This document shows, one piece after another, positions 27,105 through 37,213 of a stretch of DNA of 64,000 nt; position 1 is the stretch's first letter; each line of letters opens with the position of its first letter. A program made the translations under genes and the position numbers. Origin of the DNA: Bacillota bacterium (lineage in GTDB: Bacteria > Bacillota > Clostridia > Lachnospirales > Lachnospiraceae); contig JAEYOY010000021.1 of assembly GCA_023411215.1 (NCBI GenBank), positions 1 through 64,000 on the forward strand. Reading direction: 5' to 3'. The notes below the pieces were generated by a model, which worked only from the letters and a program-made list of their open reading frames with translations, was not told the origin of the DNA and ran no database searches.

Positions 27105-27197
27105 ACTATTCATGCCTGCCCTTTGAGTTAGTTTGTGCCGAGGATTACGCAGGCACAAACTTGGAAGTGTGAATTATGCTTTTCAATAATTCACACT
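27105..27197. repeat. Dispersed intergenic repeat, copy 2
   Basis: Counterpart of 3389-3476. It ends in a perfect 12-bp hairpin (AGTGTGAATTAT / ATAATTCACACT, 27166-27197); copy 1 has a degenerate version. An inner TTTGTGCC/GGCACAAA stem is present in this copy only. Confidence 0.7.
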
Positions 27198-27248
27198 AGC
27201 CTCCTCCTGAATGCTTATATATGGAAGAAGCAAATAATTATTAGCTTT

Positions 27249-28991
27249 CTATTCCTTTCTTACCAGAAGGGGAACCCTCTTCTGTAAGGATACGTCGAAT
27301 AATCCGGTTGTCGTTACTCTAAGCTTCGGAATAACCGGCAGGCTGACAAATGCCATACTCATGAAGGGATCAATTCCTTCCTTTACTCCCATTTCCCTGG
27401 CAAGTGCCTGTATCTCGTGTATGTTCTCGGCTAAGGTCGCTGCATCCAGATTACTCATTAGTCCGGCAATGGATAATGGCAGATTACCGATCACCTTGCC
27501 ATTTAAAGCAATTGCCCACCCCCCTTGCATATCACGGATACAATTGGCAGCAATCGCAATATCCTCATCATTGGTACCGATCACTATGATATTATGGGAA
27601 TCATGAGACACAGAGGAGGCGATGGCCCCCTTCTTTAAGCCATATCCGGTTACAAAGCCGAGTCCGACATGATTCGTATTGTGATGACGTTCAATCACCG
27701 CAAGTTTAATGATATCCTCTTCAAGGTTCACCTTTGCTTCACCATTAATTAAAGGTGCAAAGACCTCTTCCGTCGTGATCTCACCTTCAATCATCTTAAT
27801 TACACGGAATTGCTCATATTCTTCTTCCTCAGAGCTATATTCCACCGCAAAATTCTCGGGTACTATCTCATTGCAATTGAAGGAGTGATAAACCTTATCT
27901 AATAGCTCTTTACGAATCTCAGGCTCTTTAAAATCAATCACTTTATTGTCTTCCAATATTAGCTTTCCATCCTTCAGTACCTTTTGAACTGTTACCTTTT
28001 CAAGATCTGACAGAATAATGAGATCTGCATGGTATCCCGGTGCTACAGCACCGTAATCCTTTAACCCAAAATAAGTAGCAGCATTAAAAGTACCCATCTT
28101 AATCGCTATGCAGGGATCTGCTCCTTTACTGATAGCCTTTCGCACGATATCATCGATATGACCCAGCCGTATAATATCATAGGGATGCTTATCATCGGTA
28201 ACCAGCATCGCTCTCTGATGATAGGGGGGAGTAAACATACCCATCAGAGCATCCAGATTTCTAGCTGCGGTACCCTCACGTATCATAATCCATTGACCAA
28301 GTCTGAATTTTGCCTTTGCCTCCTCAAGCGAAATACATTCGTGATCAGACTGTACTCCGGCAGCAACATAGGCGCAGGCATCCTTACCGGTAACTCCCGG
28401 TGCATGGCCATCAACCACCTTATTCGCCGACTTAGCATCCTCAATCTTCTTCAGAATATCACTCGCTCCACGGATTGTTTCATAAAAATCCATGACCTCG
28501 GCAAGACCGACTACCTTTTTATTCTTATAAAAGCCCTCAATATCCTTTGCTAGTAAAATACTTCCACTCTCATCAAAAGCGGTTGCCGGGACACAGGAGG
28601 GAAGCACGAAATAGATGTCAAGCGGCAACCCTTCGGAAGCCTCCAACATATATTCAATTCCTTCCAAACCGCTTACATTAGCTATCTCATGAGGATCCGT
28701 GATCACCGCTGTAGTTCCATGAGGGATTACAGATCGTACAAATTCAACTGGTTTAAGCATGGAGCTCTCGAGATGTATATGCCCGTCGATGAACCCGGGT
28801 GCTACATATTTACCGGTGCAGTCCAGCTCTTCCTCACCTTCGTATTGTCCAATTCCTACGATACGCCCTTCACAAATTGCAATATCACCCTGCTCGATCG
28901 ATTCTGTAAAAACGTTAATAATACTTGCATTATTTAGGACCAGCTCTGCCTTCTGGGTACCTCTTGCTACTGCTAATTCTTTTACATGCAT
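27249..28991 (-). CDS. ade: Adenine deaminase
   Basis: About 580 residues, amidohydrolase superfamily. Converts adenine to hypoxanthine. The signature KYVAPGFIDGHIHLESSML (metal HxH), TAVITDPHEI, VVDGHAPGVTGKDACAY, SDHECIS and the C-terminal SVSHDSHNIIVIG and NLPLSIAGLMS segments are those of Ade. Start at 28991, since the longer frame to 29033 lacks a ribosome site. No purine riboswitch was seen upstream. Works with xanthine dehydrogenase and the phosphorylase in purine use. Confidence 0.93.
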   Translation of the reverse strand: MHVKELAVARGTQKAELVLNNASIINVFTESIEQGDIAICEGRIVGIGQYEGEEELDCTGKYVAPGFIDGHIHLESSMLKPVEFVRSVIPHGTTAVITDPHEIANVSGLEGIEYMLEASEGLPLDIYFVLPSCVPATAFDESGSILLAKDIEGFYKNKKVVGLAEVMDFYETIRGASDILKKIEDAKSANKVVDGHAPGVTGKDACAYVAAGVQSDHECISLEEAKAKFRLGQWIMIREGTAARNLDALMGMFTPPYHQRAMLVTDDKHPYDIIRLGHIDDIVRKAISKGADPCIAIKMGTFNAATYFGLKDYGAVAPGYHADLIILSDLEKVTVQKVLKDGKLILEDNKVIDFKEPEIRKELLDKVYHSFNCNEIVPENFAVEYSSEEEEYEQFRVIKMIEGEITTEEVFAPLINGEAKVNLEEDIIKLAVIERHHNTNHVGLGFVTGYGLKKGAIASSVSHDSHNIIVIGTNDEDIAIAANCIRDMQGGWAIALNGKVIGNLPLSIAGLMSNLDAATLAENIHEIQALAREMGVKEGIDPFMSMAFVSLPVIPKLRVTTTGLFDVSLQKRVPLLVRKE

Positions 28992-29207
28992 AATGCCACC
29001 ACTTTCTTTCAGAGTTATGTTTACTATACACAAAAAACAGGACGAACCCGAGTATTTTTTATATAATTATAACAATTATACTCCATATTGATGTTTCCTG
29101 CAAACTATGATTTCATTATTTTAATCAATTATGATACTTCTTTCTGAAATGTAGTATCCGTGCAGACTCCTGCAGAACAAAAGAAGACTGTCGCGAAACA
29201 AATTAAA

Positions 29208-29271
29208 GAAAGAAAGATTGATTGCTCCCCTAATCCGCTTTGTATGAGAGGTGTCAATTCATCTTTCTTTC
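29208..29271 (-). terminator. Terminator of degV
   Basis: GAAAGAAAGAT (29208-29218) pairs with ATCTTTCTTTC (29261-29271), extended inwards by about nine more pairs. A T-rich tract follows on minus. Confidence 0.65.
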
Positions 29272-29323
29272 AAGTCCTAATCATTATGTGGCAGCCCCTT
29301 ATCGATGCGGGATCACAACGAAT

Positions 29324-30175
29324 TTATTGTCTATAATACAGTATTCCCAGTGTATTCGGTCCGCAGTGACTGGAAATCACTCCGCCTGCCCTGGTGATGT
29401 GAATTTCTTCAAAATGATGTAACCCTGTCAGATAATCATAGGTTTCCTGTTCAATAAGAGGGTCAATACCGGAATGAGTAATAAATACTCTGGATGGATC
29501 TGCCTGCAAGAGCTCCGCCTCCAACTCTTTGGCGTAGCTTCTGATGACTGAATGCTGTCTTCCTCGATATTTTTTATCAACTCCCATCCTACCATTCTTA
29601 ACTGCAATCATCGGCTTCAACTTAAGAGTATTTCCAAGTAGTGCTGTTACAGCGCTGCATCTGCCACCACGCTGCAGATACGTAAGGGTATCCACCACAA
29701 AGGAGGCACACACCTTATCTCTCGCTTTCTCTATCTCTTCTGCTATAACCTCCGCCGGTTGTCCCTCCTTCGTCATTCGAGCTGCCCTCATTACCTGAAG
29801 TCCGATACCGGTAGAGAGATTCATTGAATTGATCACCCAGATACGATCGTACTCCAGCTCTGCTGCTGCCATTCGCACTACCTGACAGGTGACCGACATC
29901 TCCTCTGATATACCAAAGAAAATAATATCCTCCTTAGCTTCTGTCATCGGACGCAACAGCTCGAGCACCTTCCCAAGCTCCGGTGCCGCAGTCTTAGGAG
30001 TCGTATTTTCCTTATCCGACCATTCATATATCTCCTGCGGTGTAATCTCTACTCCGTCCAGATAGCTGTTCATACCTAGTACAATGTTAAGTGGGATAAT
30101 TGTTATATCATAGGTTCTAATAATCTCTGCTGACAAATCACAAGTACTGTCCGCTACTATTCTTATCCTTCCCAT
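29324..30175 (-). CDS. DegV family fatty-acid-binding protein
   Basis: 283 residues. RIRIVADSTCDLS at the start, SGIGLQVMRAARM-like central helix (STGIGLQVMRAA), YLQRGGRCS (the conserved R-x-G-x-S-type motif) and FITHSGID follow the DegV order. The family binds long-chain fatty acids and some are FakB partners of FakA; no fakA is here. Good coverage of the family length. Confidence 0.9.
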   Translation of the reverse strand: MGRIRIVADSTCDLSAEIIRTYDITIIPLNIVLGMNSYLDGVEITPQEIYEWSDKENTTPKTAAPELGKVLELLRPMTEAKEDIIFFGISEEMSVTCQVVRMAAAELEYDRIWVINSMNLSTGIGLQVMRAARMTKEGQPAEVIAEEIEKARDKVCASFVVDTLTYLQRGGRCSAVTALLGNTLKLKPMIAVKNGRMGVDKKYRGRQHSVIRSYAKELEAELLQADPSRVFITHSGIDPLIEQETYDYLTGLHHFEEIHITRAGGVISSHCGPNTLGILYYRQ

Positions 30176-30425
30176 TTTGTCTCCTCACGTTCTTTCCGTC
30201 TCAACTTTAATTAATTTATTACCGGTCACACTGGACAGATATAAATCAAGGATAGATGAGATCCACCCGTCTAAATAATATTTGATGTCCATATTATATA
30301 ATTATATTCGAATTATATCAGCTTTGAAAAGGGTTTTAAAGTATATAATTTTCATAAATTTAGGAAAACAGTTCATACTTAAACAAGAGATATCACGACG
30401 GAAAGGTTCAGAAAAGGAGCAAATC

Positions 30426-33080
30426 ATGCTTAGACTTAAGAATATATTCAAAGATTACAATGCTGGCGATACCACAGTAAACGCCCTGAAGGACATTAAT
30501 ATTGAGTTTCGCAGGAATGAATTCGTATCCATCCTCGGTCCCTCCGGCTGTGGCAAAACCACCCTACTTAACATCATCGGCGGCTTGGACCGCTATTCCA
30601 GCGGAGATTTATCCATTAACGGAAGATCGACCAAGGAATTTAAAGACAGCGACTGGGATACCTACCGTAATCATTCCATAGGCTTTGTCTTTCAAACCTA
30701 TCATTTAATTCCTCATCAAACCGTTCTGTCAAATGTTGAACTTGCTATGACTCTTATGGGTGTTACTAAGTCAGAACGTAGAGCAAGAGCCGATGAAGCA
30801 CTAGCAAAGGTTGGTCTATCTGATCAGCTTAAGAAAAAACCAAATCAGCTCTCCGGCGGCCAGATGCAGAGAGTCGCCATCGCTCGTGCACTGGTTAATA
30901 ATCCAGATATTCTTCTAGCCGATGAACCAACCGGTGCTCTTGATTCAGAAAACAGTGTTCAGATCATGGAAATACTAAAGGAAATCTCAAAAGAACGCCT
31001 GATTATCATGGTTACCCATAATCCTGACCTTGCTGAGCACTATTCCACTAGAATCATTCGTCTGTTGGATGGCAAGGTTGCCGGTGATTCCAACCCTTAT
31101 CACCCTGTCGAAGCAGATACTTCTATCCCTGATGCAACGGCGAAAGACAGAGACCACCAAACTACCTCTGAAAGGATTTCCATGTCCTTTGCTACCGCGC
31201 TCTCTCTATCTCTTAACAATCTGATGACCAAGAAGACACGCACCTTCATGACTGCCTTCGCTGGCAGCATCGGAATCATTGGTATCGCACTGATTATGGC
31301 GATGTCCAACGGTATTCAGACTTACATTGACAAGGTTCAGGAGGATACCCTGTCCTCCTATCCGATTACCATTCAACGGGAAAGTATGGATTTAGCCGGT
31401 ATGTTTCGTACCTTTGCAGGAGAATCGGAGAGTGATAGCATTCATGAACCGGATAAAGTATATGGGGCGAATGTGATGACAGAAATGATGAATACGATGG
31501 TCGCAGAGGTTCAGACGAATAATCTGGAAGCCTTCAAAAAATATATTGAAAATAACAACAATGATCTTTCCACCGATATCAGCACGATCCAGTATAGCTA
31601 TCCAATGGATTTGAACATCTATAAAGCCGATACGTCAACGGAGACTACCAAAGTTAATCCCGGCACCCTGTTTGATACCTTCTATGGTGATTCCATTGCT
31701 TCTGATATGGCCTCCCAGATGTCCTCCCTGTTCTCCACCGGAGTAGAGGTATGGGAGGAGATACTAGATAATAAGGCTCTCCTAAGATCGCAATATGATG
31801 TAATAGCAGGCTCTTGGCCACAGAATTACAATGAGATTGTATTAATCGTTGACAAGAATAACGAGATCAGTGATATGGTATTATACGCCCTTGGTTTGAG
31901 AGACATGGATGAGGTTCAGAAGATTATGGAAGCTGCTATGATGGGAGAGACCTATGAGACAGAAGCCTCCAGCTATACCTATGACGAACTGCTCTCCACG
32001 AGCTTTAAGCTGGTGCTCCCTGCTGACTATTACAAAGAGGAGGAAGACGGATCCTGGACAGATATTCGAGAGGACAGTGATGAAATGAAGAAAGTAGTCG
32101 ATCGTAGTACCACTCTTAAGCTTGTCGGAATTCTTAGACCAAACGAGGATGCTGTGTCAACCTCCGTGAGCGGATCCATCGGTTATACCAAGGCACTTAC
32201 CGATTATGCGATTAAGGAAACCAATGCGAGAAAAATAGTAAAACAACAGCTTGAACATCCTGATATCGATGTATTTACCTCAATCCCTTTCTTAAGCGGT
32301 GAAGAGAAAGAGATTACAATGGACGATATAGATACTTATCTCGCTACGCTGGATGAAGAGACACAGGCACAGATGACCGATTATATGAGTGATATGACAC
32401 AGGAGCAGATACTAGAGATGTTCACAGATCAGCTTCAACCCGAGACGACGGACGCTACCTATGAAGATAATTTAGCGCTGTTGAATGTGGTGGACATCGA
32501 TAAACCGGAGACTATGAGTATTTATGCAGCCACCTTCGAGGCGAAGAATAATATATCAAATCATATAGAAGCTTATAATAAAAGAGTGACCGAAGAAGGT
32601 AAAGAAGAATATGTCATCAACTATACCGATATTGTCGGTCTTATGATGTCCTCTATCAGTTCCATCATCAATGTCATCTCCTACGTTCTGATTTCATTTG
32701 TAGCAATATCCTTAGTGGTATCGTCCATCATGATTGGCATCATAACTTATATTTCCGTACTAGAGCGTACGAAGGAAATCGGAATCCTTCGATCTGTAGG
32801 TGCTTCAAAGCGCGATATTTCCAGAGTCTTTAACGCAGAAACACTGATTGTCGGCTTTGTATCCGGTGCGATTGGCATTATAATAACCATTCTACTCACT
32901 TTTCCGGCTAACAGCATCATCCGTAATCTTACTGGAATCTCAGGTGTGAAGGCAGCCCTTCCGGTGGAGGGTGGTATCGTCTTAGTGATCATCAGCATGA
33001 TTTTGACCTTAATTGCCGGACTGATTCCCTCACGACTGGCTGCCAAAAAGGATCCCGTGGTCGCATTACGTTCCGAATAA
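30426..33080 (+). CDS. ABC transporter: ATP-binding and MacB-like permease fused
   Basis: 884 residues. The first 230 form an LolD/MacB-type ATPase: Walker A GPSGCGKTT, LSGGQMQRVAIARAL, Walker B ILLADEPTGALD. A large MacB-PCD-like extracytoplasmic domain of about 330 residues follows, after a first membrane helix near KTRTFMTAFAGSIGIIGIALIM, then three FtsX helices with ERTKEIGILRSVGASKRD near the end. Such fusions export peptides or lipids; the substrate is unknown. ATG 30426 follows AAAGGAG; the in-frame codons upstream to 30282 have no ribosome site. Convergent with the MATE gene. Confidence 0.9.
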   Translation: MLRLKNIFKDYNAGDTTVNALKDINIEFRRNEFVSILGPSGCGKTTLLNIIGGLDRYSSGDLSINGRSTKEFKDSDWDTYRNHSIGFVFQTYHLIPHQTVLSNVELAMTLMGVTKSERRARADEALAKVGLSDQLKKKPNQLSGGQMQRVAIARALVNNPDILLADEPTGALDSENSVQIMEILKEISKERLIIMVTHNPDLAEHYSTRIIRLLDGKVAGDSNPYHPVEADTSIPDATAKDRDHQTTSERISMSFATALSLSLNNLMTKKTRTFMTAFAGSIGIIGIALIMAMSNGIQTYIDKVQEDTLSSYPITIQRESMDLAGMFRTFAGESESDSIHEPDKVYGANVMTEMMNTMVAEVQTNNLEAFKKYIENNNNDLSTDISTIQYSYPMDLNIYKADTSTETTKVNPGTLFDTFYGDSIASDMASQMSSLFSTGVEVWEEILDNKALLRSQYDVIAGSWPQNYNEIVLIVDKNNEISDMVLYALGLRDMDEVQKIMEAAMMGETYETEASSYTYDELLSTSFKLVLPADYYKEEEDGSWTDIREDSDEMKKVVDRSTTLKLVGILRPNEDAVSTSVSGSIGYTKALTDYAIKETNARKIVKQQLEHPDIDVFTSIPFLSGEEKEITMDDIDTYLATLDEETQAQMTDYMSDMTQEQILEMFTDQLQPETTDATYEDNLALLNVVDIDKPETMSIYAATFEAKNNISNHIEAYNKRVTEEGKEEYVINYTDIVGLMMSSISSIINVISYVLISFVAISLVVSSIMIGIITYISVLERTKEIGILRSVGASKRDISRVFNAETLIVGFVSGAIGIIITILLTFPANSIIRNLTGISGVKAALPVEGGIVLVIISMILTLIAGLIPSRLAAKKDPVVALRSE

Positions 33081-33092
33081 GAACATTTTCTA

Positions 33093-34457
33093 TTAAGCAG
33101 CTTCTCTATAGTACAGAATCTTCTTAAAGCGATATGCAAAGGTTATCATGGTGACAGTAACTGCGATAAAGTCAGCAACCGGTTCGGCAAAAAATACGCC
33201 AAATACCTTATTCTCGAAGAAGACAGGCATTATGTAAATCAGTGGAATCAATAATATCATCTTGCGAAGCAGGGCTAATAGGATGGATACCCTCGCCTGC
33301 CCAAGTGCTAAAAAGGTCTGCTGACAGCAGGTCTGTATACTCATAAGGAAGGAGACAGGCATAAATATTCTAAGAGCCCAGCCCGTATAAGATATCAGCT
33401 CCTTCTGTGAACTGAACAAGGAGATAAACGTTCCGGGCAGCAGCATCATCAATAACCAAATGAGGGTAGAATAGCTGAAGGCACAGATCACCAACAGACG
33501 GAAGGTAGCCTTTACCCTATCGGTATTCTTTGCTCCGTAATTATAACTGATAATCGGTTGGGCTCCCTGACATAATCCATGTATGGGCATAAATTGAATC
33601 TGTGATAGACTCAACAGAATGGTCATAGCACCTATTGCAATATCTCCACCATACCGTTGTAGAGAAGTATTGAAGGCAATATTCAGAAGACTCTCTGTAG
33701 ACTGCATGATAAAGGGTGATAATCCCAGTATAAGGACAGGGGCAATTGTCGCTCGTTGAAGCTTCATATATTTGCGTCTAATCTTCAGCTTCGTGCGTTT
33801 ACCGGTAAGAAAACGAAGTACCCATAAGGCTGAGACGCCCTGAGATACTACGGTAGCAATTGCCGCTCCTTCTACCCCCATGTCAAATCCGAATATCAAG
33901 ATGGGATCAAGGATAATATTCAAGGCAGCACCAACTGCAACCGTAATCATACTCGTCTTAGAGAAGCCCTGGGTTGTAACAAAGCTGTTCAATCCAAGCG
34001 CCATTTGAACAAATATAGTGCCGCAGACATAGATATTCAGATAGCCTAAGGCATAGGGAAGTGTCTCCTCACTGGCACCAAACATCATTAACAGAGACTT
34101 ATTCGCAAATAAAAAAATTATGGTAAGAAGCGCCGATATAACAAGCAATGCCGTAAAGCAGTTACCGAGAATATTCTCTGCCGCCTCATCGTCCTTCTCG
34201 CCCATCTTAATCGCGGCGCGGGGAGCACCACCCATTCCGATCAGTGCGCTAAAAGCTGAGATAACCATGATAATCGGAAAGGTAACACCGACACCAGTCA
34301 GAGCTGTCGCACCGATATCAGGAATATGTCCGATATAGATACGATCCACGATATTATAGAGGATATTCACCAGCTGGGCTATGATAGCCGGGATTGCCAT
34401 CCCAAGTAACAGCTTACCAATACTTTTTTCACCTAAGGTATTACTTAATTTATTCAT
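33093..34457 (-). CDS. MATE-family efflux transporter
   Basis: 454 residues and twelve helices. NKLSNTLGEKSIGKLLLGMAIPAIIAQLVNILYN at the N-terminus and DRIYIGHIPDIG match the DinF/MATE branch. MATE pumps extrude cationic drugs by Na+ or H+ antiport. It ends 12 bases from the converging ABC gene. Confidence 0.92.
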   Translation of the reverse strand: MNKLSNTLGEKSIGKLLLGMAIPAIIAQLVNILYNIVDRIYIGHIPDIGATALTGVGVTFPIIMVISAFSALIGMGGAPRAAIKMGEKDDEAAENILGNCFTALLVISALLTIIFLFANKSLLMMFGASEETLPYALGYLNIYVCGTIFVQMALGLNSFVTTQGFSKTSMITVAVGAALNIILDPILIFGFDMGVEGAAIATVVSQGVSALWVLRFLTGKRTKLKIRRKYMKLQRATIAPVLILGLSPFIMQSTESLLNIAFNTSLQRYGGDIAIGAMTILLSLSQIQFMPIHGLCQGAQPIISYNYGAKNTDRVKATFRLLVICAFSYSTLIWLLMMLLPGTFISLFSSQKELISYTGWALRIFMPVSFLMSIQTCCQQTFLALGQARVSILLALLRKMILLIPLIYIMPVFFENKVFGVFFAEPVADFIAVTVTMITFAYRFKKILYYREAA

Positions 34458-34558
34458 CGTTTCGCCACTTTCCTTATTTCCATTCTCATTTGCTAAGACT
34501 TGTCCACGACTTTCTTACTAATTAATCTAATTATCCACGGATGCAGTTCTTATATCAT

Positions 34559-34906
34559 TTATTTCGGAAAACTTCTCAAATAGATATGGTTCCCATCCGG
34601 ATCACAAAAATGCATATTTCTGGCTCCCCAGGGTCTGGTTGTCGGAGGCTCAATGATCGTAATTCCCATTCCTAACAGTCTCTCATATTCCGCGTCAACA
34701 TCCTCTACAGTAAAAGCCAGGGTAATATTTTTGTTCTGATTATTTTTAACAGAACCATCATTGTATACAGTGATAGCAACCTGACCTCCGGTGATTAATT
34801 GATGAACCTCATCCTTATTCTCTTCTTCAATGTGCAAGAGTCTACGGTAAAAATCTGCTAATCCAATTACATCATTCGTTTCAAAACAAACCTCTGCTAA
34901 AAACAT
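34559..34906 (-). CDS. VOC-family (glyoxalase/bleomycin-resistance-like) protein
   Basis: 115 residues, paired beta-alpha-beta-beta-beta units. CFETNDVIGLADFYRRLL and MHFCDPDGNHIYLRSF are the start and end motifs; EDVDAEYERLLGMGITIIEPP sits between. The metal His/Glu are not all obvious, so it could be a binding protein rather than an enzyme. Confidence 0.85.
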   Translation of the reverse strand: MFLAEVCFETNDVIGLADFYRRLLHIEEENKDEVHQLITGGQVAITVYNDGSVKNNQNKNITLAFTVEDVDAEYERLLGMGITIIEPPTTRPWGARNMHFCDPDGNHIYLRSFPK

Positions 34907-34948
34907 ATAATCCCCCTACCTTTCTCTAAGTATCGTAAGAATACCCTG

Positions 34949-35791
34949 TTAGTCGATAAACATTGCATTCTTGGGTATCGTATTAAATGCTTTCTTAAAC
35001 GCTCTGGAAAATGTGGAATAATTCTTAAAACCACTCTGGAAGCAAGCCTCAGTGATCGAGCAGCCGTTCTGCACCAGATTTTTTGCCATTAATAATCTCT
35101 TCTCCGTAATATAATTCCCTATGGTATATCCGGTCTCCTCCTTAAAGAAGTGCATTAAATAATACCGGCTCAGATAGAACCTTGCCGATAAGGAGTCAAT
35201 GGATATCTCCTCCCCCAGATGCTCGTTAATATAGTCCAGAATCTGTACCAGCTTCGTATTATCCTTGGCCGAATCCAAATAATTAATATGATTCAATATT
35301 GCAGTACGGTTTAATTGAATCATAAATTCCAGGAACAGAATCTTCTGATAGAGCTCTTTCCCAAAGGCTTGGTCGGAAAAGGAGTGCTCCAACTCCTGGC
35401 ATACCTGATATAGCTTACTCTTCTCCATCGAATGAATTCTCAGTACATTAGAATGCTCCTGCTTTGCTCGATTGAAGCAATAGTTTAGATCATATTCCTC
35501 TTCTGAGAAGGTGTTCAGGAATTGAGGTGAAACATAGATGATAATCCTCTCATATGCCGAGTTGTCAAGTACGGAGGGTCTGTGAATCTCACCTGCATTC
35601 ACCAGAAGGATATCATAGGGCTGTAGCTCATAGCTCTTACCTTCGATCGTATAATTGATATTACCGCTGATAAATATAATGATTTTATTAAAGTCATGAT
35701 AATGAAATTCGAATTCCTTACGCTGTCGATCGATGAGATGAAATATTTTAAAATCATGATTCAGATATCCTGCTTTTTCAAATTTAATCAT
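34949..35791 (-). CDS. AraC-family transcriptional regulator
   Basis: 280 residues. N-terminal cupin-like sensor (FEFHYHDFNKIIIFISG, GEIHRPS), C-terminal double helix-turn-helix (about 180-280) with SLSARFYLSRYYLMHFFK and ACFQSGFKNYSTFSRAFK. Probably senses a small molecule or sugar. Start at ATG 35791 after GGAGGTTGGT. It is divergent from dapA across about 235 bases and may regulate it. Confidence 0.9.
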   Translation of the reverse strand: MIKFEKAGYLNHDFKIFHLIDRQRKEFEFHYHDFNKIIIFISGNINYTIEGKSYELQPYDILLVNAGEIHRPSVLDNSAYERIIIYVSPQFLNTFSEEEYDLNYCFNRAKQEHSNVLRIHSMEKSKLYQVCQELEHSFSDQAFGKELYQKILFLEFMIQLNRTAILNHINYLDSAKDNTKLVQILDYINEHLGEEISIDSLSARFYLSRYYLMHFFKEETGYTIGNYITEKRLLMAKNLVQNGCSITEACFQSGFKNYSTFSRAFKKAFNTIPKNAMFID

Positions 35792-36026
35792 ACCAACCTC
35801 CATGCAGTACCATAGCGACTTGTTAATGTTGAGTAAAGTGTCAAAAGCCTTCGACTATAACATTATATAGCATTATATGCAATATTCAAAGCATTATTAT
35901 GCTATTTAATTCAAATAATGTTGTATACAATAGTAATATAAATTACGAATCTGTAAAGCAGATTGCTTTATAGCAATGATACATTACAAGTATCCTTGTT
36001 TCGTAACAGCTATGAGGAGGTTTTTT

Positions 36027-36914
36027 ATGCAGCTTACTGGTGTCTGGTTACCAATTATAACGCCATTCAAGGATGATAAAATAGATTTCAAATCCTATAA
36101 AAGGTTGATTGAGCATTACTCAGAGAAAGGGATCAGTGGATTTATTCCTCTTGGAACAACCGGTGAGATACCAACGTTGAGTGATTATGAATTTGAAGAA
36201 ATGATAGAACGTACCATGGATTATAATAAGAAACGCCTTCCGGTCTATGTAGGCATCGGAGGTAACTATACCGCTAATGTAATCAAGAAGGTAAAGATTG
36301 CTGAATATTATGATATACAGGGAATCTTGTCCGTCTGCCCTTATTATAATAAACCGAGTCAGGATGGAATTTATGCTCATTTCAAAACAATCGCTGACGA
36401 AACAGATTTAAATATGATTATATATAATATCCCTTACCGTACCGGTGTCAATATTGAAAATGATACGATCTATAAGCTGGCAGAGATTAAAAACATTATC
36501 GGCTTAAAGGATTGCTGCGGTGATATTAAGCAAAGTATGTCACTCCTTATGAATCCTCCGAAGGATTTCTCCATTCTCTCTGGAGAAGACCTGCTATTTT
36601 ATCTGACTCTAACTCTTGGAGGTCAGGGTGGCATCCTTGCTTCTGCCCACTTGAAGACGGAACAATTCGTTGAGGTATATCATAAGGTTAAGGCAAATAA
36701 TACTGTGGGAGCACTGGAGACCTGGAAAGAACTCTATGATTTGATTCCTCTGCTTTTCAAGGAGCCTAACCCATCCCCGATCAAGTACTTCCTCTCTAAG
36801 ACCGGACTGATCGATTCCGATGAGGTAAGATTGCCGCTAACTACCATATCCGAGCAATTAAAACAAAAGCTCGACCGCTATATCCTTAAGGTAGCCAAGA
36901 CCAAAGCAAGTTAA
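36027..36914 (+). CDS. dapA: 4-hydroxy-tetrahydrodipicolinate synthase
   Basis: 295 residues. First committed step of lysine and diaminopimelate synthesis, condensing pyruvate and aspartate semialdehyde. Key residues fall at the classical numbering: T44-T45 (PLGTTGE), Y107, Y133 and R138 (YNIPYRTG), Schiff-base K161 (GLKDCCGD). Start chosen at ATG 36027 with GAGGAGG six bases upstream. Other aldolase-family enzymes (NanA, keto-acid aldolases) remain possible because no other dap gene is near. No lysine riboswitch was seen. Confidence 0.85.
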   Translation: MQLTGVWLPIITPFKDDKIDFKSYKRLIEHYSEKGISGFIPLGTTGEIPTLSDYEFEEMIERTMDYNKKRLPVYVGIGGNYTANVIKKVKIAEYYDIQGILSVCPYYNKPSQDGIYAHFKTIADETDLNMIIYNIPYRTGVNIENDTIYKLAEIKNIIGLKDCCGDIKQSMSLLMNPPKDFSILSGEDLLFYLTLTLGGQGGILASAHLKTEQFVEVYHKVKANNTVGALETWKELYDLIPLLFKEPNPSPIKYFLSKTGLIDSDEVRLPLTTISEQLKQKLDRYILKVAKTKAS

Positions 36915-36985
36915 CGATATCCGTAATGCATCATCCATAACGGAGCATTTTAATAGTATAGAATACGATAGCTATGTATAAAAAG

Positions 36986-37047
36986 GGCTGCTGTATCCGA
37001 ACAATTCCATCCACGAAAGGGTGTTATTGTACACAGATACAGCAGCC
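36986..37047. terminator. Inverted repeat between dapA and the feo cluster
   Basis: GGCTGCTGTATC (36986-36997) and GATACAGCAGCC (37036-37047) pair perfectly across a 38-base loop. The loop and missing T-run leave termination uncertain. Confidence 0.55.
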
Positions 37048-37050
37048 TAC

Positions 37051-37203
37051 TCAGTGATTCCCACAATTGCCGCTGCAGCCACCACAACTGCTGCTACTGC
37101 CGCAACCACAGCCGCTTTTGCCGGATTTCTTACGCTTCCATAGATAGAAGGATACACCGGCAATCATTAGAAGCACAATACCAATTACAATGATATCAGT
37201 CAT
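37051..37203 (-). CDS. FeoB-associated Cys-rich membrane protein
   Basis: 50 residues: one N-terminal membrane helix (about 3-20, DIIVIGIVLLMIAGVSFY), a basic stop-transfer WKRKKSGK, then a tail CGCGSSSSCGGCSGNC with five Cys, ending NH. It matches the small FeoB-associated family, thought to aid Fe(II) handling. ATG 37203 lies six bases after AGGAGG. Last gene of the feo operon. Confidence 0.85.
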   Translation of the reverse strand: MTDIIVIGIVLLMIAGVSFYLWKRKKSGKSGCGCGSSSSCGGCSGNCGNH

Positions 37204-37213
37204 CATTATCCTC

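Noticed and set aside
28992..29323. Purine riboswitch before ade
   Set aside because: No TCTACC core or flanking P1 bases seen on the minus strand.
36027..36914. N-acetylneuraminate lyase instead of dapA
   Set aside because: Active-site residues match DapA numbering; not fully excluded without a search.
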